Assembly (NCBI RefSeq): GCF_000787575.1
Contig: NW_012236500.1
Coordinates: 135,001-199,000 of the forward strand
Direction: 5' to 3'
Source of the DNA: Acytostelium subglobosum LB1
Taxonomy: Eukaryota; Evosea; Eumycetozoa; Acytosteliales; Acytosteliaceae
Length of the DNA stretch: 64,000 bases
Both the position numbers and the translations under genes were made by a program. A model generated the notes under the pieces. The model saw only the letters and a list, made by a program, of their open reading frames with translations. It did no database searches and was not told the DNA's origin. Of the stretch, positions 44,601 to 56,102 are shown one piece after another. Numbering within the stretch: position 1 is the first letter of the stretch; every line of letters starts with the position of its first letter.

Positions 44601-47206
44601 CGTCACACTGGGCCTGCAGGGTGTCGACCTGTGCAGCCCTCTCCTGCTCTTGCTGAGCAAGCTCCTGGTAGCGAGCCTGTTGGGTCTCTAATGCGGCCTG
44701 GGCCTGCTCAAGCAGGGGTGCCAGGCGGTCAACCTCTTGGCTGAGTTGGCCGATCTTCTTAACCTTGGCGTCGATTGCCTTGGTCATCTTGCGTGCGGAC
44801 TTGGCAGACTCTTGCTCTAGAGCGGCGATCTGTTGTTCATGCTGGGCACGCAGCTCAGCCATGTCCTTCTCGCGGGCGGCCAGGTCATTTTGACCATCTT
44901 GCAGCTGGCACTTAAGTGACTCAATCGACTGCTCAAGCTGACCAATGATCTCCTCCTTCTCGGGAATGACGGTGTCGTTGGCCTGGGCCAGATTGATGGT
45001 AAGTTGCTCGATCGTTTGTTCCAGCTCGCGATTGGCAGCCTGTAACGAGGCGATGTCGGCCTCCTTGGCCTCCAGACTCTTGGTTCTCTGGTGCAGCTTA
45101 TCCTTCAACTCAAGCTTGGCTGTAGACAGGTCGGACAGCTTCGAACGCTCGTCCTCGAGCTGCTCCTCCAGATGAGCGCAGTTGGTCTTGAACTCCTCGG
45201 TCTCGCGACGGGCCTGGTCGAGGGTATCGCTTAGCTTGGCCATCTGGGACCTCAGTGCCTCGTCGCTCTGCTTGTGTGTCTGTTCTCTCAACTCGATCTC
45301 GGCATCCTTGGACTTGAGGGCTTGGATGTGCGACTCGATCTGCTTGCTCAACTCGGTGATCTGGTCCTGCAGGCGGGTGCTCAGAGAGTCCTTGGCGGCG
45401 GTAGTGTTGTCCAGGCGATAGGATATGTCGGCGTGCTGCTCGGCGGCGTCCTTTAGGCGCTGCTCCTGGTCGGCATTCTCTTGTGAGAGGATGGCCAACT
45501 GGCCCTCAAGCTGCTCGATGGTCTTTTCAAACTCGATGATGGCGGCATCGCGTTGGCCCAGCATGGCGCTATGGTTCTCCAGAGCGATCTTTGCGCTGGA
45601 CAACTGCTCACGCAGCTCGCTCTCTTGTTGTGCGGCGTTGGCAGCCTGTGTGGCCAACTCCTGCTGCAGCTCATCGATGCGTGATTGCAACTTGGTCGAC
45701 ATTGTCTTGAGCTCACTCTTTGCCGCGCTCAGCTCCTCACTGAGGACCTGGCAGTTCTTGGTTTCGTTCTCCAACTGCACATTGAGGTGGGCCACCTCGT
45801 CCTCCTGCTCCTTGATCTGAGACATAAGTCCAATCTTGTCGGCGTTGAACTTAATCTCAGCCTGCTCCAATCTCTTGGACTCTGCTTCCATGTTCTGGAC
45901 GATTCACGAGGAGTGTGTAAGTATGATGCATTCTCTCAAGATCCAAGCTCTCGCCAAACTAGTAACATACTGATTTCAAAAGGTCATTCTGCTCGATCAA
46001 CTCGTCCATGCGGAGGTTGAGAGCGTCGATCTCCACCTTGGCAGTGAGGCTCTCTTTGCGTGTGTTGGCTTCCATCTGGTCAAGTGTCTCTTGTAGCTCA
46101 TTGGCTATCAGCTCGTATTGCTGATTGGTGGCGTTGGTACTTTGCAGCTCGGCCTGTTGCTTGGCAACTCTAGCCTCGAGCTCAGTAATAACAGCGTGAG
46201 CGGTGGTCAATTCATCACCCTGGGTAATGAATATAGCATTGTCATTCTCCAATCTATGGATACTTGCGGCATGATCCCTCAATTGGACTTCCAACTGGAA
46301 TGATTGATTGTTAGATTGATTGAGGATGAGTGAGTATGAGTGATTGATTGAGTGTCCAATTGGACTGGATTATGTTTCCAAAACATACCTCTTGGTTCTT
46401 TTGCTTCAGATCATTGATGACGAATTGCTTATTCTCGAGGTTGACCTTGTCAGTGTTGGCGGCCTTCTTCAACTCCTCCAACTTGCTCTCCAACGAACTC
46501 TTGTCCTTGGACAACTTTTGCAACTCTGCACGAAGTTGTTCAATATTGCACTCTGATATCTTTAGTTGTTTCTGTTTAATTGATTGATTGATTGGGACAA
46601 GTGTGAGTATGCTTGTGGCTAGTTGGCTTGGCAATGCCCTCCAGCAGGCGCGATACTCTACCTCTGATTGATCGACTCTGAGCTTGAGGTTGTCACGCTC
46701 TAGTGCCAAAGTCTTTCTTTCCTTCTCGTAGTGGTCGACTTGTTGCTTGAGCATTGAGATCTTGGTCTCAAACTCTTTCTTCTCATTGTTGGCAGCAGTC
46801 CTCTCCATTGTGGAGATGGCAGATGGCTTGCCCGATGACTTCTCCATTGCCACCTTGAGTTCCGATCTCAAAGTCTTTATAGTTTCATTAGCCTTGTTAA
46901 TTGCTATCTGTGACTTTTTATCTTTATCCTCAATTGTTGTAAGCTATTCATTCATGTTAGTCGTCCATTGTTAGATTGATTGATTGAGTGAGTGAGTGAG
47001 TGATAGTTCCGTAACTCATATAGTAAAGTACATACTGATTGTTTCAACTTTGTATTCTCTGTGGTGTACTTGGTGACCTCAACACGAGACTCCTCGAGTT
47101 GTTTGGACACCTGGTCGAACTGCACCTGCTTCTGGCGCTTCTGCTTCTTGAGCATGTCGACCTCATCATCCAACGTTTTAATCCTCTCTTGTAATGAGTC
47201 TGACAT
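41620..47206 (-). CDS. Giant coiled-coil protein, about 1,744 aa
   Basis: Five exons (about 47206-47036, 46943-46662, 46571-46389, 46294-45971, 45894-41620), all joined at phase 0. Start MSDSLQERIKTLDDEVDMLKKQ. From residue 1 to about 1,640 it is an almost unbroken Glu/Gln/Leu/Lys heptad coiled coil (for example LEERLATLSEEHEELKTERD and IAMLEAKLS). The last 85 residues are unstructured, with SPTKSLHTQPSKSHMPPVKPL and a Lys/Arg cluster (LQLKRKAVVPEPGAEAILKKSKPSS) that could be a nuclear signal. There is no motor, GRIP or other recognisable domain, so golgin, centrosomal or nuclear-matrix roles cannot be told apart. The gene is GC-rich in its main exon compared with flanks. Confidence 0.8.
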
Positions 47207-47745
47207 TGTATAAGTATGTATATGTATGTAGGGTTAGGTATGTATGTACAATAGTCAATATTGTAAAGGACGAATACCATTAATGTCATTAACTGACTGA
47301 TGAGTTGATTGAGTTTAGGAGGGAAAATCAAACGGTTTTAACGGACTAGTTAGAATTCAAATTCAAAATTACCCCTTACCCCAACATACAAGTATTATGG
47401 GACAAATGAAGCTTAGATTAAAGGTCAAGGTTGGGGTTGTGTGTGACCTACATCATGTGACTTCCAAAGGTCGTCATGGTCATACTTATATTGTTGTGTT
47501 GCATTAGGTGTATATATAGGTTGTTGTCTTCTTATCTCTAACAAACTGGTATGTTGACTTTGAAAGTGATGAGTTGGACATGGTTTTCAACATATTACAA
47601 TATTGACTTACTTGCCTGACTTGAACATCTAACATTAACAATAACAACAATATTAATATACATATAGAGACAGTGAGTGAGAGAGTGAGAGCGTGTAGAC
47701 AAGCGACAAACAAGTTGTTAGTTAATATAAAGGTGTATAGGAATA
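47207..47745. other. Divergent intergenic region, coiled-coil gene to CDK8
   Basis: About 540 bp of AT-rich sequence, with TATGTATGT near 47210-47240 next to the coiled-coil gene start, and TATATATAGG at 47512. No ORF that I can support is present; it should hold two promoters. Confidence 0.4.
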
Positions 47746-49311
47746 ATGAGTAGTTATCAACAACAGCAACAACAACAACAACAACATATAAATTACCAAC
47801 AGCAACAGGTACAGCAGGTCCAACAACAGCAGATATACCAACAGCAACAGCAACAGATACACCAACAACATCAACAACAGCAACAGCTGCTACAACAGCA
47901 ACAACCACAACATCAACAACAACAGTTACACCATCATCAAATGCAACAACAGCAACAACAACAGCCACAACAACAACATCAACAAATGCAACAACAATAT
48001 CAACCAATTGTACAGACATCCACATCTCGTTTGGATGTGAGCGAGAAGTATTCATTCAACTATGAGGTCGGCTCTGGCACCTATGGTATGGTGTACAAGG
48101 CCGACGACAGGAAGCGACCAAACACTCGAGTGGCTATCAAGAAGTTTCGCAGTACAAAGGAGGGTGAAGGCATCTCTCTGACAGCTATTCGCGAGATAGG
48201 AGTAAGTTGATGATGGAGGGAGGAACAGTGTGAACCAAACAGACACTCACTCACACATTATTCAACAACAGCTACTGAAAGAGATGATGCATGAGAATAT
48301 AGTAAAGGTACAGGACATCTGTTTGAATCCAAAGGACAAGTCCCTCAATCTTGTGTTTGACTATGCAGAGTTTGATCTCTTTGTAAGTGATCGATCATTG
48401 TCGTAACAACGCCACCCCTGCCTCCAAGATGCCCACTCACACTCACACATCAATCATTGACAGGGCATCATCAAGTTCCACAGAGATCACCCATCAACTC
48501 TATGCCCTGATCATACAATCAAGTCGCTAGTATGGCAGATCCTAAATGGTATACATTACTTACATAGCAATTGGGTGATACATCGCGATCTCAAGCCCAG
48601 CAACATCTTGGTGATGGGCGAAGGCAAGGAGTTTGGCATGGTAAAGATTGGCGACTTTGGACTGGCGCGCATCTTTCAGTCGCCACTACGTCCACTTCAC
48701 GAGAATGGAGTCGTTGTCACTATATGGTATCGATCACCGGAGCTCTTGCTTGGCTCCAAACACTACACTAGTGCCGTGGACATTTGGGCCATCGGTTGTA
48801 TATTCGCCGAGCTGATAACGACAAAGCCGCTGTTCCCTGGACGCGAGAAGGACCCCAAACAGCCATCACTCTTCCAAGACGACCAAGTAGACAAGATCAT
48901 CAAGGTGCTGGGGAAGCCCAACTTGGAGATGTGGCCAGACGCCAAGCATCTCCCAGAGTGGAAGAAGATGGCTCAATGGAAAGATGAACCCTACGAGAAC
49001 AACCTGGCCAAGTGTCTTGGTATTGATCAGAACAGCGCAGCCTATGACCTTATCCTAAAGATGATACAATACGACCCTTCTAAAAGGATATCAGCGCAAG
49101 AGGCATTGGACCATCCATACTTCAAAGAACCTCCTATACCTAATGCAAAGTATGTTGTAGTATTGGTTGCGGCAACCTCTGAATGTTTGATTGATCAACT
49201 AACATCACATCCCCTTTCCTCCCACTCATTGACAGCTCGTTTGGCACGCACGGTAAGATACTGTACCCAACGAGACAGCAACAAAAGAAAAAGAAGGACT
49301 CTGAGGAATGA
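47746..49311 (+). CDS. CDK8-like cyclin-dependent kinase (Mediator kinase)
   Basis: Four exons (47746-48201, 48272-48382, 48464-49149, 49236-49311) give 442 aa. The first 90 residues are Gln/His-rich. Kinase motifs: [11 protein letters not shown], catalytic Lys in VAIKKFRS, the C-helix [48 protein letters not shown] and the CDK8-typical [16 protein letters not shown]. The tail ends KKKKDSEE after the last splice. CDK8 with cyclin C forms the Mediator kinase module and modulates RNA polymerase II initiation; the Asp after DLYE-type regulatory sites cannot be judged from sequence alone. The Gln head resembles that of other dictyostelid Mediator parts. Introns have GTAAGT or GTATGT donors. Confidence 0.9.
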
Positions 49312-51311
49312 ATAGACGACGTCCCCATTCATTCATATAAACGCACACTTTGTGTATGTAATTTATTTATATCTAGACGACACTTCGCAGTTGGTAGTAA
49401 CAATTGATTGATTGGTTGGATGGTTGGTTGTTGGATAGACGGTCTGCGAAGGAACGGGTTAGACGAAAGGCCATCAAACCAATCCTTCAAAGCCCCTGTC
49501 ACACCACACCATTCACCCAACAACAGCGTCATCAACAGTCAACCAATCAGAACATTGGTAGAGGGAGAACCCTTCACACGCTTTGATTGAACGTGTGTAA
49601 TGAATGAATGAATGAGTGGGATGAGGTTGGATGGTGGGCATGGGGACGACCACCATCAAAGACGCAAAGACCTACCATTCATCTTAGATCGCCCCGCGCC
49701 AAAAGGTTGGAGTGATGGATTACCTAATCTATCCAGTCAGCCAGCGAGTTACATGAATTATACTTGAAGGACAGGTCGCCCTAGATTGGGGGTGGTCCAT
49801 CTACCTATCCTTCTTTGGTTCGTCGGGTGGTCATGGTGGTCATGGGCAGAAAGACCTCCTCATTCAGATATTTCGGTGCACATGATCAGACCCCGTGGTC
49901 GAGGGAAGGGCAAGGCCATCGCCGTTGTGTTTGCACCATGTCCGCGCGGATGTGTGCGAGCAAAAAAATCGATTTGCTGAAAGGCCAACCCCCAGAAGGT
50001 AGGACGAGGCCAAGCCCAATTAATATGTCAACTTTTTGATTAATTTGATTGACTTTTGTGGGCCTTCGTTGGTCATTCGTTGTGTGCCAAACTACACCAA
50101 ATTTGGTCTACCTGTCGCCGCTGTTGATGGGTGACCTCTAGACCAAGGTCAGATGCCATGTCTCTCTCTCTGTTTGGTCCCCAATTGGATCACAGGTAGA
50201 GATGATGTTGATTGTGTGTTTTTTTTCATCACTCTTCCAACCAATGATTGGCCTTGACACGCAGGCCTGCTCGGTACAACTGAGGGTCTGTCTAACCAAA
50301 GGTCGTGGAGATATCTTTGGTCTTACTTACCTGCCTTACCCCTGCCTGCTGTCTGCAGACCATTACACAGAATGTCCAAGTAGGCCCGATGTCGCATCAA
50401 TGTGGTTTGGTTGGTTTAAGCAAGGCAAGCTCACCGCCATAAGTTTACTGACTGATTTACTACGACAACTATCTACAGATACATACTTACATCAAATCTC
50501 CAAACCACCCTACGAGACGATTAAACTACCTGGCTGGTTGACTGGCTATCTTTCATCATCACAAAAGTGAGTGAGTGAACAAGTTTATTAATATATATTA
50601 TTTTGATGAACGATCTGATCAATTCGACTCACACAATTAATCAATCAATCAATCAATCATCACTTAATCAAACAATCAATCACACACAACATATTTGAAT
50701 TGCATTGTAACTTGTGTAGAACACCAAGCCCATCCAACCAAGCTTAAATCACTTTGATCAGCAAGCAACCAACCCATCACCCACCCCTTTGGCAACGCTT
50801 GGAGGCCCTGGACCAAGTCAAACAACCAATCAAAAAACAACACACGCGTGCACACCCCCCACAGAGACCAAGGACAAGGTCTTCTGATCGCGAGTCCACT
50901 GCAGTTCCCTGATTCAAAGATATTATCTCGGGAACCTCAGCCAGCAAGTCGCTGTGACATACTTTGTGGCGCGCCACATTCTCATTGTCCAGAAGGTTCA
51001 CCAAGCATCTCCAACGCCCCACTACCACGACCACCAGCATCCATCAATCAATCCATCATCCAGTCCCTGTGTTGCCTCCCCAATCCTGATCCCATTCAAC
51101 CAAGTAATCAACAATCATCCAAAGTACACATTCATTGATATATAGACAGGCACAGATTCATATACAGATATAGAGATAATTAGATAGATAGACAACACAT
51201 CTCCAACCACCGCCACCAATCTACCAACCAACAACCAACCGAACATATAATTATTTATACATATATATATACTACCAACATATACTATATTATTACTACC
51301 AACAAATATAA
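49312..51311. other. Two-kilobase intergenic region upstream of the Myb gene, with ambiguous open frames
   Basis: Most of this is TCAATCA-rich. 49786-50100 is relatively GC-rich but has no strong ORF. The 122-codon plus ORF at 50202-50570 and the frames at 50777-51145 (both strands open, with the plus frame reading RYYLGNLSQQVAVTYFVARHILIVQK) have near-coding composition, but no start, splice or family supports them. Possibly they are leader exons of the Myb gene or relics of an old gene. Confidence 0.35.
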
Positions 51312-53162
51312 ATGCATGCTGTAATGGACTATCATACACCCGATCGAATGAAAATAGGAGGACTCCTAAACAGCAACTCCAACAGCAGCAGCAGTAACAA
51401 TGGCCCATCAACATACCCACTACACTCTCGCTACCTTGGTGGTGACGTTGGCAGTGGGCCTGGAAGTGATGACGAAGGCTCACACATCACACAACACAAC
51501 GCCACCAACTCGAGCAACAAACAAGCGCCAACACAAACCAACAACAATAACAACAGAGATACAAGGTCCAACACCACAACAATACAATCGGCATTTGAAC
51601 TACTGAGCAATGGTGGAATGGTAACAGCTCCGCCTCGTTTCCAAATGAGCGGAAACAACAAGGTTCATGACAGGTCGGCCAACTCGACCCCTCGCGGAGT
51701 TGAGGGCAGCCTCTCGCAACAACAACAGTCCAGTCCAACAATGAGGAGATCATCATCATTCAATGATGTATCTGCAGATGACAGCGGGTCTTCCTCGCCA
51801 TTACAACAACAACAAAAACCACATCCCTCCCATGAGAGGCAATCTCCTCCCATGTTTTCCCTGCCACCTTTAAACTACACGTTTCCACATCCACAGATAA
51901 AGCCTCAGCCACATCCTCAATCACAATCACACTCACAACCTCCATCCCCTCTATCGTCTCAATTATCACAATCTCAACAACAACAACAACAACAACAAAA
52001 GCCACCCAAAGACCTGGGGACTGCCATCAGCAACTTCAACTCAATACTCTTGTCGGAACACTCGGCCAGATCGCCATCACCACCAACATCCCTTCCCCCT
52101 CTGCCAATGATGGAGGCAGCGGGCAGCACAAAGAGTATCGATCACTCACGACACAAATATCCCGGCCCCGGTGCGCCGGATATGCCCAAAGAGGCCTCTT
52201 GGATGGAGCGCCCAGACCTGCACACCGACGCCGAGGACCCCTTGGTTGTCAACCGTAAGCTGTGGACACCGGAGGAGTGTCTGCAACTCATGGAGCTGGT
52301 CGTCAAGTACGATCCACAGTCGTACAAGTCAAGAGAGTCGGAGAATAGATGGCGCGCTATCTCCAACAGTCTGGGGCGCACTGTCACTTCCACGCGCAAG
52401 AAGTACATGCGATTGATGAACAAGTGGTCGTCCACGACGACTGGCATGCCTGGCTCGGCAGTTGCCAGTAGCTTTATAGGCAGTGGTGGTGCCAGTGGAA
52501 ACATGAGCGGCGGCGGCGGCAGCAATATGATCGCCAACATCAGCAGTGGCCACAATGTGGAGCGCAAGAGGTCAATTCATTTGATGGACGAGCCACAACA
52601 ACAACAACAACAGCGCAACACAATGGTTCACTCGGATATGCACCAGCACCAACAGTACACACGTTCATACGGTCCTATGGACTCAGTGTACACGCCGTCA
52701 TCGCCTCCAACGCCACCTCGCCACAGTGTCGTCCCAAGAGAGTACCCTATCTATCCACTATCACCAAGACAGTCCTCACATCCATACCACCCCTACCCGG
52801 GTCAACCACCAATGCAAGCATTGGCTGGACCCGGCTTTCATCATCATCATCCATACCGCCAGCCAAACTACATGCCTCGAAGTGACGCACCTCCAAACCA
52901 TCCATCCTACAACAAAATGCCACCATCATCCGTATCACCGCTGCTGTCATCCTCATCATCGCCCACCTCTGGTTTGCAAGAAGATTGGCGGTCGCCCTCA
53001 TCCAAGTTCCTGTCCGGCTATGAGTCCTCGTCGCCACACCTGCCGCCCCATCATCAACCACATCCACCTCCTTTCCATCACGGCAACAGTACTAGTACTA
53101 GCGGTAGTGGCGGTAGTAACTCTGGTTCGATACCACCTCTGGGCAGATACAAGAGTAACTGA
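51312..53162 (+). CDS. Myb/SANT-domain protein with low-complexity flanks, 616 aa
   Basis: An intronless ORF. Residues about 315-380 form a Myb/SANT-like unit: KLWTPEECLQLMELVVKYDPQ, then ENRWRAISNSLGRTVTSTRKKYMRLMNKW, with the usual aromatic spacing. Flanks are Ser/Pro/Gln/His-rich, with CAA-coded Gln runs, a Gly-rich island and Ser-Pro repeats. A DNA-binding transcription regulator is likely. The single Myb unit and long disordered tails recall telomere- or promoter-binding Myb proteins of dictyostelids. The start at 51312 follows an A/T leader; the region upstream could hold an earlier exon. Nothing suggests decay. Confidence 0.8.
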   Translation: MHAVMDYHTPDRMKIGGLLNSNSNSSSSNNGPSTYPLHSRYLGGDVGSGPGSDDEGSHITQHNATNSSNKQAPTQTNNNNNRDTRSNTTTIQSAFELLSNGGMVTAPPRFQMSGNNKVHDRSANSTPRGVEGSLSQQQQSSPTMRRSSSFNDVSADDSGSSSPLQQQQKPHPSHERQSPPMFSLPPLNYTFPHPQIKPQPHPQSQSHSQPPSPLSSQLSQSQQQQQQQQKPPKDLGTAISNFNSILLSEHSARSPSPPTSLPPLPMMEAAGSTKSIDHSRHKYPGPGAPDMPKEASWMERPDLHTDAEDPLVVNRKLWTPEECLQLMELVVKYDPQSYKSRESENRWRAISNSLGRTVTSTRKKYMRLMNKWSSTTTGMPGSAVASSFIGSGGASGNMSGGGGSNMIANISSGHNVERKRSIHLMDEPQQQQQQRNTMVHSDMHQHQQYTRSYGPMDSVYTPSSPPTPPRHSVVPREYPIYPLSPRQSSHPYHPYPGQPPMQALAGPGFHHHHPYRQPNYMPRSDAPPNHPSYNKMPPSSVSPLLSSSSSPTSGLQEDWRSPSSKFLSGYESSSPHLPPHHQPHPPPFHHGNSTSTSGSGGSNSGSIPPLGRYKSN

Positions 53163-53833
53163 ACAGCAACGGCAATCAACAATTCAATTCAATTGCTCAA
53201 TCCAACGAACCGTCACCCATGTTGAAGCCGTTGATTCGTATGAATAAACGAGGTGTCACACTCACGCCTGTCGACCGTCACTAGCCTCCCCGCTCTGGAC
53301 GTTAAATAAACGTCTCCAGGTGAGGTGGCTAGGTCTCTAGAACACCCTCCTCCCACGCCTACCGCTCTTCCCACGTCTTTAGCACTAGTGTTTTGTTTGA
53401 TGGTTTGTTGCCAGTGGCAAGCGGGGGACCACTGATTGGAAGTCAATCAAGCTGTAGGGGTGATCACACCGGGGTGATTTGCGGGGCTACCGCCAGCGAG
53501 ACTACCACACCGTTTAAACAACCTATCCTGATTGGGTAATGATGGTCACTCACACTTAATTCATTTAATTGAAGCTATTAATAGTGTTGTTATTGTTGTT
53601 GATCACTAGTGTGTAGTGGCGGCGCCGAAGGGACACGGGATAAGTAAGCTCCAACACCAGGAGAAGGACCTGTCGTTGTTCTCAATTCATCTATATAACC
53701 TCAACATGTTGTGATCAATCAGTTTAATTACATCTAACAAACAAAGATATAATATAATATATCTCCTCCTATTTATTATTTATTCAACATCCAACCAACG
53801 AACGAACCAACTAACCATCCGAACCAACCAACA
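53163..53833. other. Intergenic segment with several hairpin-forming stretches
   Basis: This segment is richer in GC than most spacers. It contains CTGGACGTT..AACGTCTCCAG (about 53295-53320), ATCACACCGGGGTGAT (about 53463-53478) and GCGGGGCTACCGC (about 53480-53492), each able to fold. AGCGGGGGACCACT at about 53420 recalls a signal-recognition-particle RNA S-domain strand, but the rest does not match. Plausibly an unannotated structured RNA; otherwise just hairpins. The 53213-53446 minus ORF looks like a shadow. Confidence 0.3.
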
Positions 53834-54613
53834 ATGAATAACCTTGACCTTTTGGAATACTTTATCAACTTTGAAGTGATGAGATGTAATGATCCATCTA
53901 CATTACTCCGCCTCAACACACCGGCAACAGACATTATAAGACAGTTTATACTTAGTCAACGATCAGCCATTGAATATATCAAAGCTCTCATTCAACCTTT
54001 TGTCGTCCAGTTGGAAGTGTCCTCTGAGAAACTGCTCAAACCAAACGCCATCGCCAGGAACATCATCTCCCGAGTCCTCACAAGTGGTCGTCAATGTCCA
54101 CCATCAATTCGATACATATGTTTCCTATTGCGAACCATCATTGGCAGAAAGTTCCATGATCACTGGACGGGCGCTGTCTGCACCTTCATCTTCTTCAGAA
54201 CTGTCCTGCCGGCTCTGATATCACCTCATGTCTATGGTATTGAGTTGTGTGACGCTCTAAAGTTTGAACTACATGTTAGGATTGCCAAATGTCTACAAGT
54301 TCAACTGAATGATATTATCAATGATACATCATCACCAATGCATGATCAACTTGCCATCTATATTTATACAATTTCAAGTACACATATATCCAGTGAGGAC
54401 TTGCAGTCAGAGGCCAAGTTCAAACTGTCCAAGAGATCAAAGTCCATGTCACTGATTCACATCCAGGAGCATCTGGACGATATGTCCTCCAACGATAGTA
54501 TAGACGAAGAGATTGCCGAGACCGAACAGTATAGTGCCAAGAGAGTTATGTTGACCCTCCATCGTAGGAAGTCATCAAGGATAACACGTTTATTTAATAA
54601 ACTATCATCATAA
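53834..54613 (+). CDS. RasGAP-domain protein, 259 aa
   Basis: An intronless ORF starting after a run of CAACCAACCAACAATG. It carries a compact RasGAP domain: NDPSTLLRLNTPAT, where Arg26 is the expected arginine finger (family form TLFRGN); then CPPSIRYICFLLRTIIGRKF; then the FLFxRxxxPA motif as FIFFRTVLPALISPHVYG. About 60 residues of charged tail follow (SKRSKSMSLIHIQEH, HRRKSSRITRLF). Length is small, and most RasGAPs have extra domains, so this may be a minimal GAP. It would speed GTP hydrolysis on Ras-type GTPases that drive chemotaxis and macropinocytosis in dictyostelids (inferred). Confidence 0.75.
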   Translation: MNNLDLLEYFINFEVMRCNDPSTLLRLNTPATDIIRQFILSQRSAIEYIKALIQPFVVQLEVSSEKLLKPNAIARNIISRVLTSGRQCPPSIRYICFLLRTIIGRKFHDHWTGAVCTFIFFRTVLPALISPHVYGIELCDALKFELHVRIAKCLQVQLNDIINDTSSPMHDQLAIYIYTISSTHISSEDLQSEAKFKLSKRSKSMSLIHIQEHLDDMSSNDSIDEEIAETEQYSAKRVMLTLHRRKSSRITRLFNKLSS

Positions 54614-54756
54614 GTTAAAAGATAAGATAAGTTAGGTTAATTTACAGGTATGGTACATGTACAAGGTGTTTCTTCCAAAGGACTGCGCATATATGTCATT
54701 GGAAGTGATAGCAAAGGGAATAGTGTAGGTAGTGTAGGGTATGGCGAAGCTATTAT

Positions 54757-54981
54757 TTAGAGTTCCAAACTCCAATCTGGATCACTTCGGTCTAGTAAAC
54801 GGACATAGTTGTAGGGGAATTCTCCAAATTGTGTACGATCCATATTGTATCCTTTCCACCATCCATCTTTACTCATTTCAGTTACTACTATGATTGAGTT
54901 CTGAACTAATTCCATCTCTCCATATGTGTTGGCAGCTTCAAAGTCATAGAGTACCAATGCATAACTTATATCAACGTCCAT
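54757..54981 (-). CDS. SH3-only protein, 74 aa
   Basis: A complete single-domain SH3: ALVLYDFEAANTYGEMELVQNS (ALYDF motif), GWWKGYN (the WW pair) and GEFPYNYVRLL (the Pro-x-x-Tyr end), with a seven-residue acidic tail. The start MDVDISYALVLYDF and stop frame it tightly, and the convergent neighbour (RasGAP) ends 143 bp away. Such a free SH3 could be a competitor or adaptor for Pro-rich proteins, or one exon of a larger gene; I see no further exon within about 200 bp. Confidence 0.75.
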   Translation of the reverse strand: MDVDISYALVLYDFEAANTYGEMELVQNSIIVVTEMSKDGWWKGYNMDRTQFGEFPYNYVRLLDRSDPDWSLEL

Positions 54982-56102
54982 CTTTAAAGATTAATTTAGA
55001 AGTAAGCTATATAGTAAGTTGTAAATATAGAGCAGTTGATTGATTGAACTGTGATTGATTGATTGATTGAATAAATGAGGTAAAGGTAATGAGTCGATGC
55101 CCATCATCACGACCACATCATCAGATGTGACCTTTATATGATTGATTACTTTCTGCCCTTATTCGCCCTCATATTGTTGCCTGCCCGCCAACTTACACGA
55201 ATACGTTGAGGTCTTCTCCTCACTCCTGTTGTGTCAACAACACCTTGTTTGTTTGTTAGTGTTGCAACAACTATTGAGGAAGTTGGGCTGCACCAGTGGG
55301 CTCAGCCAACTAAAGGGTAGGAGTTAACAAGTGGGGTTTGCCATTCCATGCCTTGCATTGCATAGGATTGATGTGTTGTGATGTGATGTGGAAGAGCCAT
55401 GTGCCACCACTCACCAACCACTCCCATAGGTCCATTCATTGTTGGCTTCAGCATGATCAACAGACTCCACTCCGCGTTGTTATAATTAATATTATTTGTG
55501 TGTGTTTGATAGATCGAGTTAAGAGGGTGGCAGTAACATCGGATGAAGTCGTTTGATGGTTGGTTGGTTAGTTGGTTGTTTAAGTTATATTGTGGTGGAG
55601 TGGTCTTGTTGAAGCCCTTTCTCCCACAACCATCCAGTTAGTGTGTTGTTTGTTTGATCGATCGGCGATCTATCGATACATCTGTACCGTTTCCAACTTC
55701 CCATGAAACCATGGTATCACCAACAAATAATAATAATAATAAGATTGATTACGTAAGGATTTAGATATCGGTACATGTTTATTGCAATAACAACAAACGG
55801 GCTTGTGTGTGTAGTTAGGTGATAGATTGATTGATTGGATTGAAGGAAGGAGAGTTTGGGTAGCGTGGAAAATGTGTGTTTGTTGTTGTCGCCAGTCAAT
55901 CCATCATGATGGCAATGTTGCCTATCGGCTCAAGCAGCATCATTGAGGAGTAGAGGAGGAGAGGATGAGGGTAGTAGGAGGAGGAGGGGAGGTTGAAGTC
56001 CACGGCAAAATACCTTGGGGTAGGGTATACTATATATTTGTTTGAAGGGAGATGATCGTTCATCGGCCAAGCTTGAGGTAGGGTGGGGAGGAGACGAGCT
56101 GT
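54982..56102. other. Intergenic region between SH3 and A20/AN1 genes
   Basis: Over 1 kb of mixed composition. One stretch at 55279-55313 can form a hairpin (AGTTGGGCTG ... CTCAGCCAACT, with one bulge). ORFs at 55142-55327, 55338-55556 and 55717-55899 lack coding character. AATAATAATAAT lies at 55728. It probably holds the promoter of the SH3 gene and the 3' region of the zinc-finger gene. Confidence 0.35.

Noticed and set aside
47504-48055. 183-codon Val-rich minus-strand ORF
   Set aside because: It is the shadow of the CAA-coded Gln tract in the CDK8-like gene.
53400-53520. Possible signal recognition particle RNA
   Set aside because: Only one strand segment resembles the S domain; the conserved GGAAAC-type loop and helix 8 pattern were not found.
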